Source of the DNA: Candidatus Eiseniibacteriota bacterium
GTDB lineage: Bacteria > Eisenbacteria > RBG-16-71-46
Length of the DNA: 64,000 nt
Reading direction: 5' to 3'
Assembly: GCA_016215625.1 (NCBI GenBank)
Contig: JACRIW010000041.1
Span: 1 to 64,000, forward strand
Both the position numbers and the translations under genes were made by a program. The first letter of the stretch is position 1. Every line of letters begins with the position of its first letter. Below the pieces are notes generated by a model. It made no database searches. It was not told the DNA's origin and saw only the letters and a list, made by a program, of their open reading frames with translations. Below are positions 1 through 8,957 of this stretch, piece by piece.

Positions 1-597
1 CTCAACGTCGAGATGGGCTGCAACGGCGTCGTGAACGCGGAAGTGCGCGTGAGCGGCGTGTCGGCGCACTCGGCGCGGCCGTGGATGGGCACGAACGCCG
101 TCGGCGCGGGCGCGGCGTGGCTCGCGGAGATCACGAAGTTCCCGGTCACGCCCGTGCAGGTGCAGGGCATCGAGTTCCGCGAGACGCTCCAGGTGACGAC
201 GCTGCGCGCGGGGCGTGCACGCAACGTCGTGCCCGACGAGATGGTCGTGAACCTCAACCATCGTTTTCCGCCGGGCCGCGGCGTGGACGAGGCGGTCGCG
301 CGCGTGCGCGCGCTCGTGCCCGCGGAGTTCGGCTTCGACGTGGTGGACTCGGCCCGCGCGGGCGACGTGCACCTCGATCATCCGGAAGTGCAGGCGTTCG
401 TGAAGCGCTTCGGCGCGACGGTCGCCGGCAAGCAGGGCTGGACCGACGTGGCGCAGTTTTCGGCCGCGGGCGTTCCGGCGTTCAACTTCGGTCCGGGCAT
501 CGCGACGCTCTGCCACCGGGCCGACGAACACTGTCCCATCGCACATCTCGGCGAGGCCTACGCCCGGCTCGCCGCGTTTCTTTCGACGGAGGAGTAG
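1..597 (+). CDS. dapE: Succinyl-diaminopimelate desuccinylase, C-terminal part (DapE, M20 peptidase family)
   Basis: The frame is open from base 1, so the N-terminal part lies outside the window; 198 residues remain. DapE removes succinate from N-succinyl-LL-2,6-diaminopimelate in the lysine and peptidoglycan precursor pathway, in the cytoplasm, with two metal ions. Visible M20 features are the dimerisation-domain motif SAHSARPWMGTNA (about residues 21-33 of the fragment) and the C-terminal stretch CHRADEHCPI, which holds a metal-ligand His. It abuts an aminotransferase and dapD, both of the succinylase branch, which favours DapE over other M20 enzymes such as ArgE. Confidence 0.85.
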   Translation, partial: LNVEMGCNGVVNAEVRVSGVSAHSARPWMGTNAVGAGAAWLAEITKFPVTPVQVQGIEFRETLQVTTLRAGRARNVVPDEMVVNLNHRFPPGRGVDEAVARVRALVPAEFGFDVVDSARAGDVHLDHPEVQAFVKRFGATVAGKQGWTDVAQFSAAGVPAFNFGPGIATLCHRADEHCPIAHLGEAYARLAAFLSTEE

Positions 598-1776
598 ATG
601 TCCCAGAGCCATGAGCTGGTCACCGCGGCCCCGCTGCATCCGCTGCTCACGGGGTCCGACGAATATCCGTTCGTGAAGCTCGACCGCCGCAAGCGCGAAC
701 TCGCGCCCGCGGGCGTCTCGATCATCAACTTCGGCATGGGCGATCCGCGCGAGGAGACGCCCGCGTTCATCCGCGAGACGCTGCTGAAGAGCGTGCCGAC
801 GGTCTCGAGCTATCCCGCGACGACGGGCAAGGCCGAACTGCGTGCCGCGTGCGCCGCGTGGATGCAGCGCCGCTACGGCATCACGGTCGATCCCGAGACG
901 CAGGTGCTGCCCGCGAACGGCCTCAAGGAGGCCGTGTTCAACATGGCGTTCGCCGTCGTGAACCCCGCGGGTCCGAAGCGCACGGTGATCATCCCGACGC
1001 CGGCGTATCCGGTGTACGAGGGCGGCGCGCGGTTCGCGGGCGCCGATCCGTACTTCACGCCGCTGAAGTCGGAAGACGGCTGGTGCTTCAATCCCGAGCG
1101 CGTGCCCGACGACGTGTGGGCGAAGACCGCGCTGCTCTGGCTGAACTCGCCGCAGAACCCGACGGGTTCCGTGCTGACGAGCGAGCAGGGCGCGAAGATC
1201 GTCGCGCTCGCGCGGAAGTGGGGCTTCTGGGTCGCGTCGGACGAGGCGTACTCGGACCTGTACTTCGAGGGCGGTCCGCCGCCGACGCTGCTGCAGCACG
1301 GCTTCGACAACATCGTCGCCATGTACACGCTGTCCAAGCGCAGCGCGATGACGGGCTATCGCAGCGGCTTCATGACCGGCGACGTGCGGCTCATGGACGC
1401 GCTCAAGAAGTTCCGCCCGAGCGTCGGCGCGGCGACGCCCGACTTCGTGCAGGACGCGGCGATCGCCGCGTGGAACGACGAATCGCACACGGGCGAACTG
1501 CGTGCGAAGTACGCGGCGAAGCGCGACCTGTTCCGTGCCGAGTTCGCGCGCCGCGGCTGGAAGACCGAAGGCAGCGTCGCGACGTTCTACCTGTGGCTCG
1601 CGGCTCCCGGCGGCGACGACGTCGCGTTCGTGGAGAAGCTGCTGAAACTCGGCATCGTGACCGTGCCGGGTTCGTACCTCGGCCCCGGCGGCGAAGGCTT
1701 CGTGCGCTTCGCGCTGGTGCCCACGCTCGAGCAGTGCCGCGAGGCGATCGCGCGCATGGCGAAGCTGGAGGACTGA
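598..1776 (+). CDS. dapC: Class I/II aminotransferase, probable succinyldiaminopimelate aminotransferase
   Basis: A 392-residue PLP-dependent fold-type I aminotransferase. The likely reaction is glutamate-dependent amination of N-succinyl-2-amino-6-oxopimelate. The PLP lysine is Lys247 in the motif TLSKRSAMTGYRSGF. NSPQNPTG (near residue 182) and SDEAYSDLYF are the usual cofactor-contact segments. The ATG directly follows the dapE stop and has GGAGG just upstream. The assignment to DapC rests on its position between dapE and dapD; the fold alone would also allow other amino-acid aminotransferases. Confidence 0.82.
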   Translation: MSQSHELVTAAPLHPLLTGSDEYPFVKLDRRKRELAPAGVSIINFGMGDPREETPAFIRETLLKSVPTVSSYPATTGKAELRAACAAWMQRRYGITVDPETQVLPANGLKEAVFNMAFAVVNPAGPKRTVIIPTPAYPVYEGGARFAGADPYFTPLKSEDGWCFNPERVPDDVWAKTALLWLNSPQNPTGSVLTSEQGAKIVALARKWGFWVASDEAYSDLYFEGGPPPTLLQHGFDNIVAMYTLSKRSAMTGYRSGFMTGDVRLMDALKKFRPSVGAATPDFVQDAAIAAWNDESHTGELRAKYAAKRDLFRAEFARRGWKTEGSVATFYLWLAAPGGDDVAFVEKLLKLGIVTVPGSYLGPGGEGFVRFALVPTLEQCREAIARMAKLED

Positions 1777-2616
<840 letters not shown>

Positions 2617-2625
2617 GAGGGAAGC

Positions 2626-3048
2626 ATGGGACACCTGACGATCATCAGTGAGACGGGCATGTTCCACTCGGCGGCGCTGTTCGAGATCGATTCGCGGCAC
2701 CGCAAGGAGTGGCGCGGGTTCCATCCGCAGACGCATCACGCTCCTGCCGGCGGCGGCGAGATCGACCGGTCGAATCGCGAGGCGTTCATCAATCACTACG
2801 CGCGCTTCGCAGTGCCCGACGAGGTCCTGCTGCTCGCGCTCCAGAAGGCCGAGCAGAGCTGGGGCAGTTCGTTCTACACCATCGGCGTGCAGGATTGCGT
2901 GAGCATGAGCGCCGACATCGCTCGCTGGTGCGGACTGTCCGTGCCGCTCGTGAACATGACGCCCTACGGGCTCCTCTGGGCGCTCACGACCTACAACAAG
3001 TGCACGCACCACGACGTGTGGCCGCTGCCCTGGCACTCGGCGAGCTGA
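2626..3048 (+). CDS. Small protein of unknown function, possible permuted papain-like fold
   Basis: A 140-residue cytoplasmic protein without signal peptide or membrane segment. A strong AGGAGG lies just before the ATG, and the gene follows dapD by 9 bases, so it is probably the last gene of the dap operon. An N-terminal His (residue 14, in GMFHSAALFEID) precedes a C-terminal block QDCVSMSADIARWCGLSVP. His first, then a Cys followed by a helix and GLxVP, recalls the permuted papain-like (PPPDE/NlpC-type) arrangement. That resemblance is weak, and I do not recognise the family firmly. Several further His and Trp residues cluster at the C-terminus. Confidence 0.75.
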   Translation: MGHLTIISETGMFHSAALFEIDSRHRKEWRGFHPQTHHAPAGGGEIDRSNREAFINHYARFAVPDEVLLLALQKAEQSWGSSFYTIGVQDCVSMSADIARWCGLSVPLVNMTPYGLLWALTTYNKCTHHDVWPLPWHSAS

Positions 3049-3090
3049 GGACGGCAGTTTCCGTGTGACGGAACGCGCGTGGGGGACTCC

Positions 3091-3113
3091 TTCCGGGCAG
3101 AGACATCCCGGAA
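3091..3113 (+). other. Hairpin upstream of the secreted repeat protein
   Basis: TTCCGGG (3091-3097) and CCCGGAA (3107-3113) form a perfect 7-bp stem with a 9-nt loop in the 89-base gap between the dap operon and the secreted repeat protein. It has no T-tract. It could be a weak terminator for the operon or a leader hairpin for the next gene. No convincing promoter was found in the gap. Confidence 0.35.
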
Positions 3114-3137
3114 TCGAGCGTCCCATCGGAGGCCGTC

Positions 3138-5546
3138 ATGCGTCTTCTTCCCGCCGCCCTGTTGACCGTCACACTCGCCGGCCCCGCATTCGCCGCCTGG
3201 TCGAACTCCCCGATCGTGAACTCGACGATCTCGAACGCGGCCGGGAACCAGTACCAGCCGGCGACCGTCCCCGACGGCGCGGGCGGAGTCATCGTGGTGT
3301 GGCAGGATTCGCGATACGGGAACTACGACCTGTTCGCGCAGCGGCTCGACTCCCGCGGCAACGCGCTGTGGACCGCGGGAGGAGTCCCGGTCTGCACGAA
3401 CGCCGCCTACCAGTCGACGCCCGCGGTCTGCGCCGACGGCTCCGGCGGCGTCGTGCTCGCCTGGCGTGACAATCGCGGCGTGAGCTACGACATCTACGCG
3501 CAGCGGCTGAACGCGAGCGGCACCGCGCTGTGGGCGGCGAACGGGCTGGTCGTCTGCAATGCGATCGACCCGCAGGACTATCCCGAAATCGTCGCGGACG
3601 GATCGGGGGGCGCCTTCATCGGCTGGAGCGACTTCCGCAACGGCGCGGTGACGTCCTACGACCTGTACGCGCAGCACGTGCTCGGGAACGGAACGATGGC
3701 GTGGACGGCGAACGGACTCTCGTTCTGCGTCGCCGCCGGAGCGCAGTACATGGCCTCGATGGTGGCGGACGGATCGGGCGGTTTCTGCGCCCTGTTCTCC
3801 GACTACCGCGCGACCCCGTCCAGCAACGACCTCTACCTGCAGCGCGTCTCGAGCGCGGGCGTGCAGCAGTGGGCGGCGAACGGCGTCGCCGTCTGCACCG
3901 CCGCCGCCGATCAGTACGCGGGGCCGCTCGAGACCGACGGGTACGGCAACTTCTACACGTGCTGGACCGACCTGCGGGTCTCGGGGGGCGGCACGAACTT
4001 CGACGTGTACGCCCAGGCGTTCAACTCGGCGGGTTCCACGATGTGGGGGGCCAACGGTTTCGGCGTGAGCACGAACGCCGCACAGCAGCGCTATCCACGG
4101 ATGGCCTTCGACGGCGTGGGAGGGCTGTTCGTGATCTGGACGGACACTCGCAGCGGCACGACGAACGATTTCTACGGCCAGCGGCTCTCCGCAGGCGGAC
4201 AGCCGTTGTGGGCCGCCGACGGCCAGCTGCTGGTCACCGCCGACCGCTACCGCGATCTCGCGGCGATGCTGCCGGACGGCGCCGGCGGCTTCTTCGCCGT
4301 CTGGACCGACCAGCGCTACTCCGTGAGCGACGTCTACGCGCAGCGTTTCAACTCGGCCGGGACACAGCAGTGGACGTCGGGTGGCGTCGGGCTCTTCACG
4401 AGCGCGGCATCCGTGTTCTCGGTGGCCGCCTCCGTGCTCGGGGACGGCAGCCTGTTCGTGACCACCGCGGAGGACCGCGTGACCGCGAGCACATACGACC
4501 TGTTCGCGCAGCGGGTGGACCGCTACGGCTATCTCGGGGAGACCGAGCCGCGCATCACGTCCGTGAAGGACGTGCCGGGCGACCAGGGCGGCCGCGTGAA
4601 GCTGTCGTTCCTCGGCAGCTACCTCGAGGACGAGCCCTGGTACGCGATGACGAGCTACTACGTGTACCGCTCGCTGCCTCCGCTGGCGGCACAGCTCGCC
4701 GCGCGCGGGGCGCTCGCGGTGTCGCGCGATCCCGAGGACGCGGCGCGGCTCGGTACGGTGTACGCGAACGCATACGGCGCGCAGGACTACTACTGGGAAC
4801 TGCTCACCACGCTCTCGCCGAACTACGTCGGCCAGTACAGCGTGTATGCCGCGACCGCACAGGACTCGTTCGCGGGCGGCGGCGGCCGCACGGCTTTCAT
4901 GGTGCAAGGCCGCAGCGGTTCGAAACACTGGGACTCACTCCCGGACTCGGGATGGTCGGTCGACAATCTCGCGCCCGCCGCGCCGGCGCCACTCACGGCG
5001 CAGTACGCGGCGGGCTCGACGCGGCTGCACTGGAACCCGAACACCGAGGCCGATCTCGCGGGTTATCGCCTCTATCGCGGCAGCTCGCCGTCCTTCGTGC
5101 CCGGGCCTTCGAACTTCGTCGCCGAACTGGCGGACACGGGCTGCACCGACGTCGCGGGGGCGCCGTACGTGTACAAGCTGCGCGCGGTGGACCAGCACGG
5201 CAACGAGTCGCCGGTCGCGACGGCCATGCCCACGGGTACGACCGGCGTCGAGGGCGGAGCGCCGCCCGCCGAGCTCGCGCTCTCGCTTGCCGGCGCCAAC
5301 CCGATGCGGACGCACGGCACACTGCGTCTCGCCGTGCCCCGGTCTTCGCGCGTTCGCGTCACGGTGTTCGACGCCACGGGGCGAGCGGTGCGTACGCTCG
5401 CCGACGGCGAGTTCGCCGCGGGGACGCACGCGCTCGAGTGGGACGGCGCCGACGGCGCGGGGCGCCGGGCTGCCAACGGCCTCTACTTCGCCCGCTGCGA
5501 GGCCGCGGGGACGTCTCGCGTCGCGAGGTTCGTGCTCGCGCGATGA
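3138..5546 (+). CDS. Secreted protein with eight ~50-residue repeats, fibronectin-III-like region and FlgD/T9SS-like C-terminal domain
   Basis: An 802-residue exported protein. Residues 1-19 are a signal peptide ending AFA-A. About residues 30-470 hold eight degenerate repeats with the pattern DGxGGxxxxWxDxR, then YDLYAQR, then GxxxWxxxGxxVC, suggesting a beta-propeller. A fibronectin-III-like module follows (LHWNPNTEADLAGYRLYRG). The last ~85 residues are a FlgD-like/T9SS-type beta-sandwich (VFDATGRAVRTLADGEFAAG ... GLYFARCEA). The protein is probably surface-attached or released; ligand and function are unknown. GGAGG precedes the ATG. It is a single-gene unit ended by the hairpin at 5590. 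Confidence 0.85.
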   Translation: MRLLPAALLTVTLAGPAFAAWSNSPIVNSTISNAAGNQYQPATVPDGAGGVIVVWQDSRYGNYDLFAQRLDSRGNALWTAGGVPVCTNAAYQSTPAVCADGSGGVVLAWRDNRGVSYDIYAQRLNASGTALWAANGLVVCNAIDPQDYPEIVADGSGGAFIGWSDFRNGAVTSYDLYAQHVLGNGTMAWTANGLSFCVAAGAQYMASMVADGSGGFCALFSDYRATPSSNDLYLQRVSSAGVQQWAANGVAVCTAAADQYAGPLETDGYGNFYTCWTDLRVSGGGTNFDVYAQAFNSAGSTMWGANGFGVSTNAAQQRYPRMAFDGVGGLFVIWTDTRSGTTNDFYGQRLSAGGQPLWAADGQLLVTADRYRDLAAMLPDGAGGFFAVWTDQRYSVSDVYAQRFNSAGTQQWTSGGVGLFTSAASVFSVAASVLGDGSLFVTTAEDRVTASTYDLFAQRVDRYGYLGETEPRITSVKDVPGDQGGRVKLSFLGSYLEDEPWYAMTSYYVYRSLPPLAAQLAARGALAVSRDPEDAARLGTVYANAYGAQDYYWELLTTLSPNYVGQYSVYAATAQDSFAGGGGRTAFMVQGRSGSKHWDSLPDSGWSVDNLAPAAPAPLTAQYAAGSTRLHWNPNTEADLAGYRLYRGSSPSFVPGPSNFVAELADTGCTDVAGAPYVYKLRAVDQHGNESPVATAMPTGTTGVEGGAPPAELALSLAGANPMRTHGTLRLAVPRSSRVRVTVFDATGRAVRTLADGEFAAGTHALEWDGADGAGRRAANGLYFARCEAAGTSRVARFVLAR

Positions 5547-5589
5547 CGCGGGGAAGACCGCCCCGGAGGCGGGGAAGAACGAGTGCAGT

Positions 5590-5620
5590 GCGACGGCGCC
5601 CGGAACGCGGGCGCCGTCGC
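5590..5620 (+). terminator. Hairpin terminator after the secreted repeat protein
   Basis: GCGACGGCGCCC (5590-5601) pairs perfectly with GGGCGCCGTCGC (5609-5620) around a 7-nt loop. There is no T-tract, as with most terminator-like hairpins in this window. It separates the secreted protein from the folB promoter. Confidence 0.6.
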
Positions 5621-5654
5621 GCGTTCTGGCCGTGGGCGCCTTCCCGCACCACGC

Positions 5655-5684
5655 TTGACCGCCCTCGCGCGTGGCTCCTATCCT
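5655..5684 (+). promoter_or_regulatory. Sigma-70-type promoter of the folB-panC-tatA operon
   Basis: TTGACC (5655-5660), an 18-bp spacer and TATCCT (5679-5684). Expected transcription start is near 5691. The leader carries a 6-bp hairpin (GCCGGG 5702-5707 with CCCGGC 5714-5719) before the GGAGG of folB. No other promoter was seen before the next eight coupled genes. Confidence 0.6.
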
Positions 5685-5744
5685 CGCCGCCGACTTCGCG
5701 AGCCGGGTGCTTTCCCGGCACTCATCCTTTTCGGAGGCAATACT

Positions 5745-6104
5745 TTGGCGACGATTCGCCTCGAAGGTCTTTCGGTGTTCGGGCACCACGGCGCGCGTCC
5801 CTACGAGAAGGAAGCGGGGCAGCGTCTCGAGGTGGACCTGATCCTCGAACAGATGTCCTCCGCCGCCGAGACCAGCGACCGCCTCGCCGACACCGTGGAC
5901 TACGACCTGCTCTACCAGCTCGTGCGCGAGGTCGTCGAAAGCAACAGCTTCCACCTGCTCGAGAAGCTCGCGCGATCGGTCGCGGACGCGATCCTCGAGA
6001 AGTTCCCGTTCCGGCGCGTCATGGTGCGCATCGCGAAGCAGAACCTCGGCTGGACGACCGGTGGCCGCGCGGTCATCGAAGTCACCCGGGAGCGCACCGC
6101 GTGA
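5745..6104 (+). CDS. folB: Dihydroneopterin aldolase (FolB)
   Basis: A 119-residue enzyme of folate synthesis that cleaves 7,8-dihydroneopterin to 6-hydroxymethyl-7,8-dihydropterin and glycolaldehyde. Family signatures are GLSVFGHHGARPYEKEAGQR at the N-terminus and DTVDYDLLYQLV in the middle; length is normal. TTG at 5745 was chosen because GGAGG lies 7 nt upstream and the FolB homology begins immediately; the longer reading frame adds only low-complexity sequence. Its TGA overlaps the GTG of folK. Confidence 0.9.
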   Translation: MATIRLEGLSVFGHHGARPYEKEAGQRLEVDLILEQMSSAAETSDRLADTVDYDLLYQLVREVVESNSFHLLEKLARSVADAILEKFPFRRVMVRIAKQNLGWTTGGRAVIEVTRERTA

Positions 6105-6598
6105 GAGTGTTCGTGGCGCTGGGGTCGAACATGGGCGAGCGCGAGGAGAACATCCGACAGGCGCTCGAGCTGATGGCGCAGCTGCCGGAGACGGACCTGC
6201 TCCGCGCCTCCTCGCTGTACGACACCGAGCCCGTGGGCGAACTCGAGCAGCCGAACTTCCTCAACGCCGTGGCCGAGCTCGACACCGAGCTGAGCCCGCG
6301 CCAGCTGCTCTGGAACCTGCTGCTCATCGAGAAGCGGCTCGGCCGCGTGCGCACCCAGAAGTGGGGGCCGCGCACGCTCGACCTCGATCTGCTGCTCTAC
6401 GGCGACGAACTCGTCGAGGAGGACGACCTGCGCGTGCCGCATCCCGAACTCACGCGCCGCTCGTTCGTGCTCACGCCGCTCGTCGAGCTCGAGCCCACGC
6501 TCGTGCACCCGACGACGGGCGAGAGCATGCAGTCGCACCTGTCCCAGCTGCACGTCACGCGGCCGCCGGTGAAGCGCGGCACGCGGCTCTGGAACTGA
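6101..6598 (+). CDS. folK: 2-amino-4-hydroxy-6-hydroxymethyldihydropteridine pyrophosphokinase (FolK)
   Basis: A 165-residue HPPK that transfers pyrophosphate from ATP to 6-hydroxymethyl-7,8-dihydropterin, the step after FolB. Diagnostic motifs are VALGSNMGEREENI, YDTEPVG, QPNFLNAVAELDT, and the metal-binding GPRTLDLDLLLYGD followed by VPHPELTRRSFVL. The GTG start overlaps the folB stop by 4 bases, so the two are coupled. The deoxynucleoside kinase starts 7 bases downstream. Confidence 0.93.
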   Translation: MRVFVALGSNMGEREENIRQALELMAQLPETDLLRASSLYDTEPVGELEQPNFLNAVAELDTELSPRQLLWNLLLIEKRLGRVRTQKWGPRTLDLDLLLYGDELVEEDDLRVPHPELTRRSFVLTPLVELEPTLVHPTTGESMQSHLSQLHVTRPPVKRGTRLWN

Positions 6599-6605
6599 GA
6601 ACGGC

Positions 6606-7256
6606 GTGAACGAGAACCGCTACCTCGTCATCGAAGGGGTGATCGGCGCGGGCAAGACCAGCCTGTGCCGCATGCTGAGCGAGCGCCTCACGGCGCAGCT
6701 CGTGCTCGAAGAGGTGGAGGAGAACCCGTTCCTGAAGGATTTCTACAAGGACCGGGCGCGCTACGCGTTCCAGACGCAGATGCACTTCCTCTTCAGCCGC
6801 TACCAGCAGCAGCGCGACCTGAAGCAGACGAACCTGTTCAACGACAGGCTCGTCGCGGACTACCTGTTCCAGAAGGACCGCATCTTCGCGAGCCTCAACC
6901 TCGTGGACCGTGAGCTCGCGATGTACGAGCGTCTCGTGGGCTGGCTCGAACTCGACGTCGTGAAGCCGGACATCGTCGTGTACCTGCAGGCGCATCCCGA
7001 CACGCTCATGGAGCGCATCGCGAAGCGCAACCGGCCGTTCGAGCGCGACATGGACAAGGACTACATCGCGCGGCTGAACGACGCCTACAACCACTACTTC
7101 TTCCACTACACGGACACGCCGTTGCTCGTCGTGAACACGAACGGCATCGACTTCGTGAACGACGCATCGGACTACGAGGACCTCGTGCGGCGCATCCTGT
7201 CGCACCGCCAGGGCACGATGTACTACACGCCCATCGAGAAAGGTCGTACGACATGA
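6606..7256 (+). CDS. Deoxynucleoside kinase (dGK/dAK family)
   Basis: A 216-residue P-loop kinase of the deoxynucleoside kinase family, which phosphorylates deoxynucleosides for salvage in the cytoplasm. The P-loop is EGVIGAGKTS near residue 10. EEVEENPFLKDFYKD and DRLVADYLFQKDRIFA resemble the substrate-site segments of dGK/dAK enzymes, and RNRPFERDMDKDY is the LID region. Substrate choice (dG, dA or broader) cannot be read from sequence alone. The GTG start follows folK closely and its stop overlaps the panB start (ATGA). Confidence 0.87.
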   Translation: MNENRYLVIEGVIGAGKTSLCRMLSERLTAQLVLEEVEENPFLKDFYKDRARYAFQTQMHFLFSRYQQQRDLKQTNLFNDRLVADYLFQKDRIFASLNLVDRELAMYERLVGWLELDVVKPDIVVYLQAHPDTLMERIAKRNRPFERDMDKDYIARLNDAYNHYFFHYTDTPLLVVNTNGIDFVNDASDYEDLVRRILSHRQGTMYYTPIEKGRTT

Positions 7257-8086
7257 GCGGAGATCCGGTGGTGGGTGCGGGCAAGGCGCGCGCGAAGATC
7301 ACGGCGCCGGCCGTCGTGGACATGAAGCGCCGCGGCGAAGTCGTGACGGTCGTGACCGCGTACGATTTCCCGACCGCGCGACTCGCCGACCAGGCGGGCG
7401 TCGAAGTGCTGCTCGTCGGCGACAGCGTCGGCCCGGTCGTGCTCGGCTACGAGAGCACGCTGCCCGTGACGATGGAGGACATGCTCCACCACACGAAGGC
7501 CGTCGCGCGCGCGAAGACGTCCGCGATGGTCGTCGGCGACATGCCGTTCATGTCGTACCAGGTGAGCGTCGAACAGGCCGTGCGCAACGCCGGACGGTTC
7601 GTGCAGGAGGGTGGCGCGGACGCGATCAAGCTCGAGGGCGGGGAGCGTGTGGCGCCGGCCGTGCAGCGCATCGTCGCCGCCGGCATCCCGGTGATGGGCC
7701 ACCTCGGCCTGACGCCGCAGTCCGTGCTCGCGTTCGGCGGCTACAAGGTGCAGGCGCGCGGCGAGGCCGACCAGGAGCGCCTCGTGCGCGAGGCGAAGCT
7801 GCTCGAAGAGAGCGGCTGTTTCGCGATCGTGCTCGAGGGGATTCCCGCACGGCTCGGCGCGCTCGTCTCGCGCGAGCTGACCGTGCCGACGATCGGCATC
7901 GGCGCCGGGGTGCAGTGCGACGGGCAGGTGCTCGTCTCGCACGACATGCTCGGGCTGTTCCAGGGCCGCACCGCGAAGTTCGTGCGCAAGTACGCCGAAC
8001 TCGGCGACGCGCAGCGCGACGCGTACGCGCGCTACGTGGCCGACGTGAAGGCGCGCCGGTTCCCGGGCGACGCGGAGTCCTACTGA
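7253..8086 (+). CDS. panB: 3-methyl-2-oxobutanoate hydroxymethyltransferase (PanB)
   Basis: A 277-residue TIM-barrel enzyme that adds a hydroxymethyl group from 5,10-methylene-THF to 2-oxoisovalerate, giving ketopantoate. Signatures are VTAYDFPTARLADQAGVEVL, LVGDSVGPVVLGYESTLPVT, MPFMSYQVS, VMGHLGLTPQSV and TIGIGAGVQCDGQVLV. The folate cofactor links it to the upstream folB-folK genes. It overlaps the kinase by 4 bases, and panC starts one base after its stop. Confidence 0.95.
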   Translation: MSGDPVVGAGKARAKITAPAVVDMKRRGEVVTVVTAYDFPTARLADQAGVEVLLVGDSVGPVVLGYESTLPVTMEDMLHHTKAVARAKTSAMVVGDMPFMSYQVSVEQAVRNAGRFVQEGGADAIKLEGGERVAPAVQRIVAAGIPVMGHLGLTPQSVLAFGGYKVQARGEADQERLVREAKLLEESGCFAIVLEGIPARLGALVSRELTVPTIGIGAGVQCDGQVLVSHDMLGLFQGRTAKFVRKYAELGDAQRDAYARYVADVKARRFPGDAESY

Positions 8087-8087
8087 C

Positions 8088-8957
8088 GTGGCATCCACGA
8101 AGAGCGCATCGCCGCGCCGCGTGAGCGGCGTGGACGAACTGCGGCGCGCGGTCCGTGCGTCGCGCCGCAGGGGAACCGTCGCGTTCGTGCCGACGATGGG
8201 CGCGATCCACGACGGGCACCTGTCCCTCGTGCGGCAGGCGAAGCGCTCGTCGCGCTTCGTCGTCGCGAGCATCTTCGTGAACCCGCTGCAGTTCGGGCCG
8301 ACCGAGGACTATCGCCGCTACCCGCGCCCCGTGCGGCGCGACCGTGCGCTGTTCGCGGCCGCCGGCGTGGACCTGCTCTGGGAGCCGCGCGTCGAGGACG
8401 TGTACCCGCCGGGCGACCGCACGCGCGTGCACGTCTCGGAGCTCACGGAAGTGCTCGAGGGCGCTTCACGCCCGGGCCACTTCGAGGGTGTCACGACCGT
8501 GGTCATGCGCCTGCTCGGCGCCGTGCAGCCGGACGTGCTGTGGCTGGGGCAGAAGGACGCACAGCAGGCGATCGTGCTCGAACGCATGTGCGCGGACCTG
8601 CTGCTGCCCGTGCGCGTGCGCCGCGGCGCGACGGTGCGCGAGAACGACGGCCTGGCGATGAGCTCGCGCAACGCCTACCTCGGCGCGGCGGAGCGCCAGC
8701 AGGCCGTGGCGCTGTCGCAGGGACTCGCCTCGGCGCGCGTGCTGCTCGGCGCGGGCGAACGGTCCGCCGCGAAGCTCGCGGCCGCGATCCGGCGCGAGTG
8801 GGAGGGCTATCCGCTCGTGCGTGAGGACTACGTGGCGGTCGTCGACGCCGCGACGCTCCGGCCGGTGCGCCGCGTGGAGGGCCGAGTGCTGATCGCGGTC
8901 GCCGCGCGCGTCGGACCGGCGAGATTGATCGACAACATCGAGTGGGGACCGAAATGA
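8088..8957 (+). CDS. panC: Pantothenate synthetase (PanC)
   Basis: A 289-residue enzyme that ligates pantoate and beta-alanine using ATP. The nucleotide-site motifs are PTMGAIHDGHLSLVRQAK and SIFVNPLQFGPTEDY; GASRPGHFEGVTTVVMRL, GQKDAQQ and NDGLAMSSRNAYL complete the family pattern. The GTG start gives an N-terminal extension of about 15 residues before the core. Its TGA overlaps the ATG of the next gene. Confidence 0.95.
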   Translation: MASTKSASPRRVSGVDELRRAVRASRRRGTVAFVPTMGAIHDGHLSLVRQAKRSSRFVVASIFVNPLQFGPTEDYRRYPRPVRRDRALFAAAGVDLLWEPRVEDVYPPGDRTRVHVSELTEVLEGASRPGHFEGVTTVVMRLLGAVQPDVLWLGQKDAQQAIVLERMCADLLLPVRVRRGATVRENDGLAMSSRNAYLGAAERQQAVALSQGLASARVLLGAGERSAAKLAAAIRREWEGYPLVREDYVAVVDAATLRPVRRVEGRVLIAVAARVGPARLIDNIEWGPK

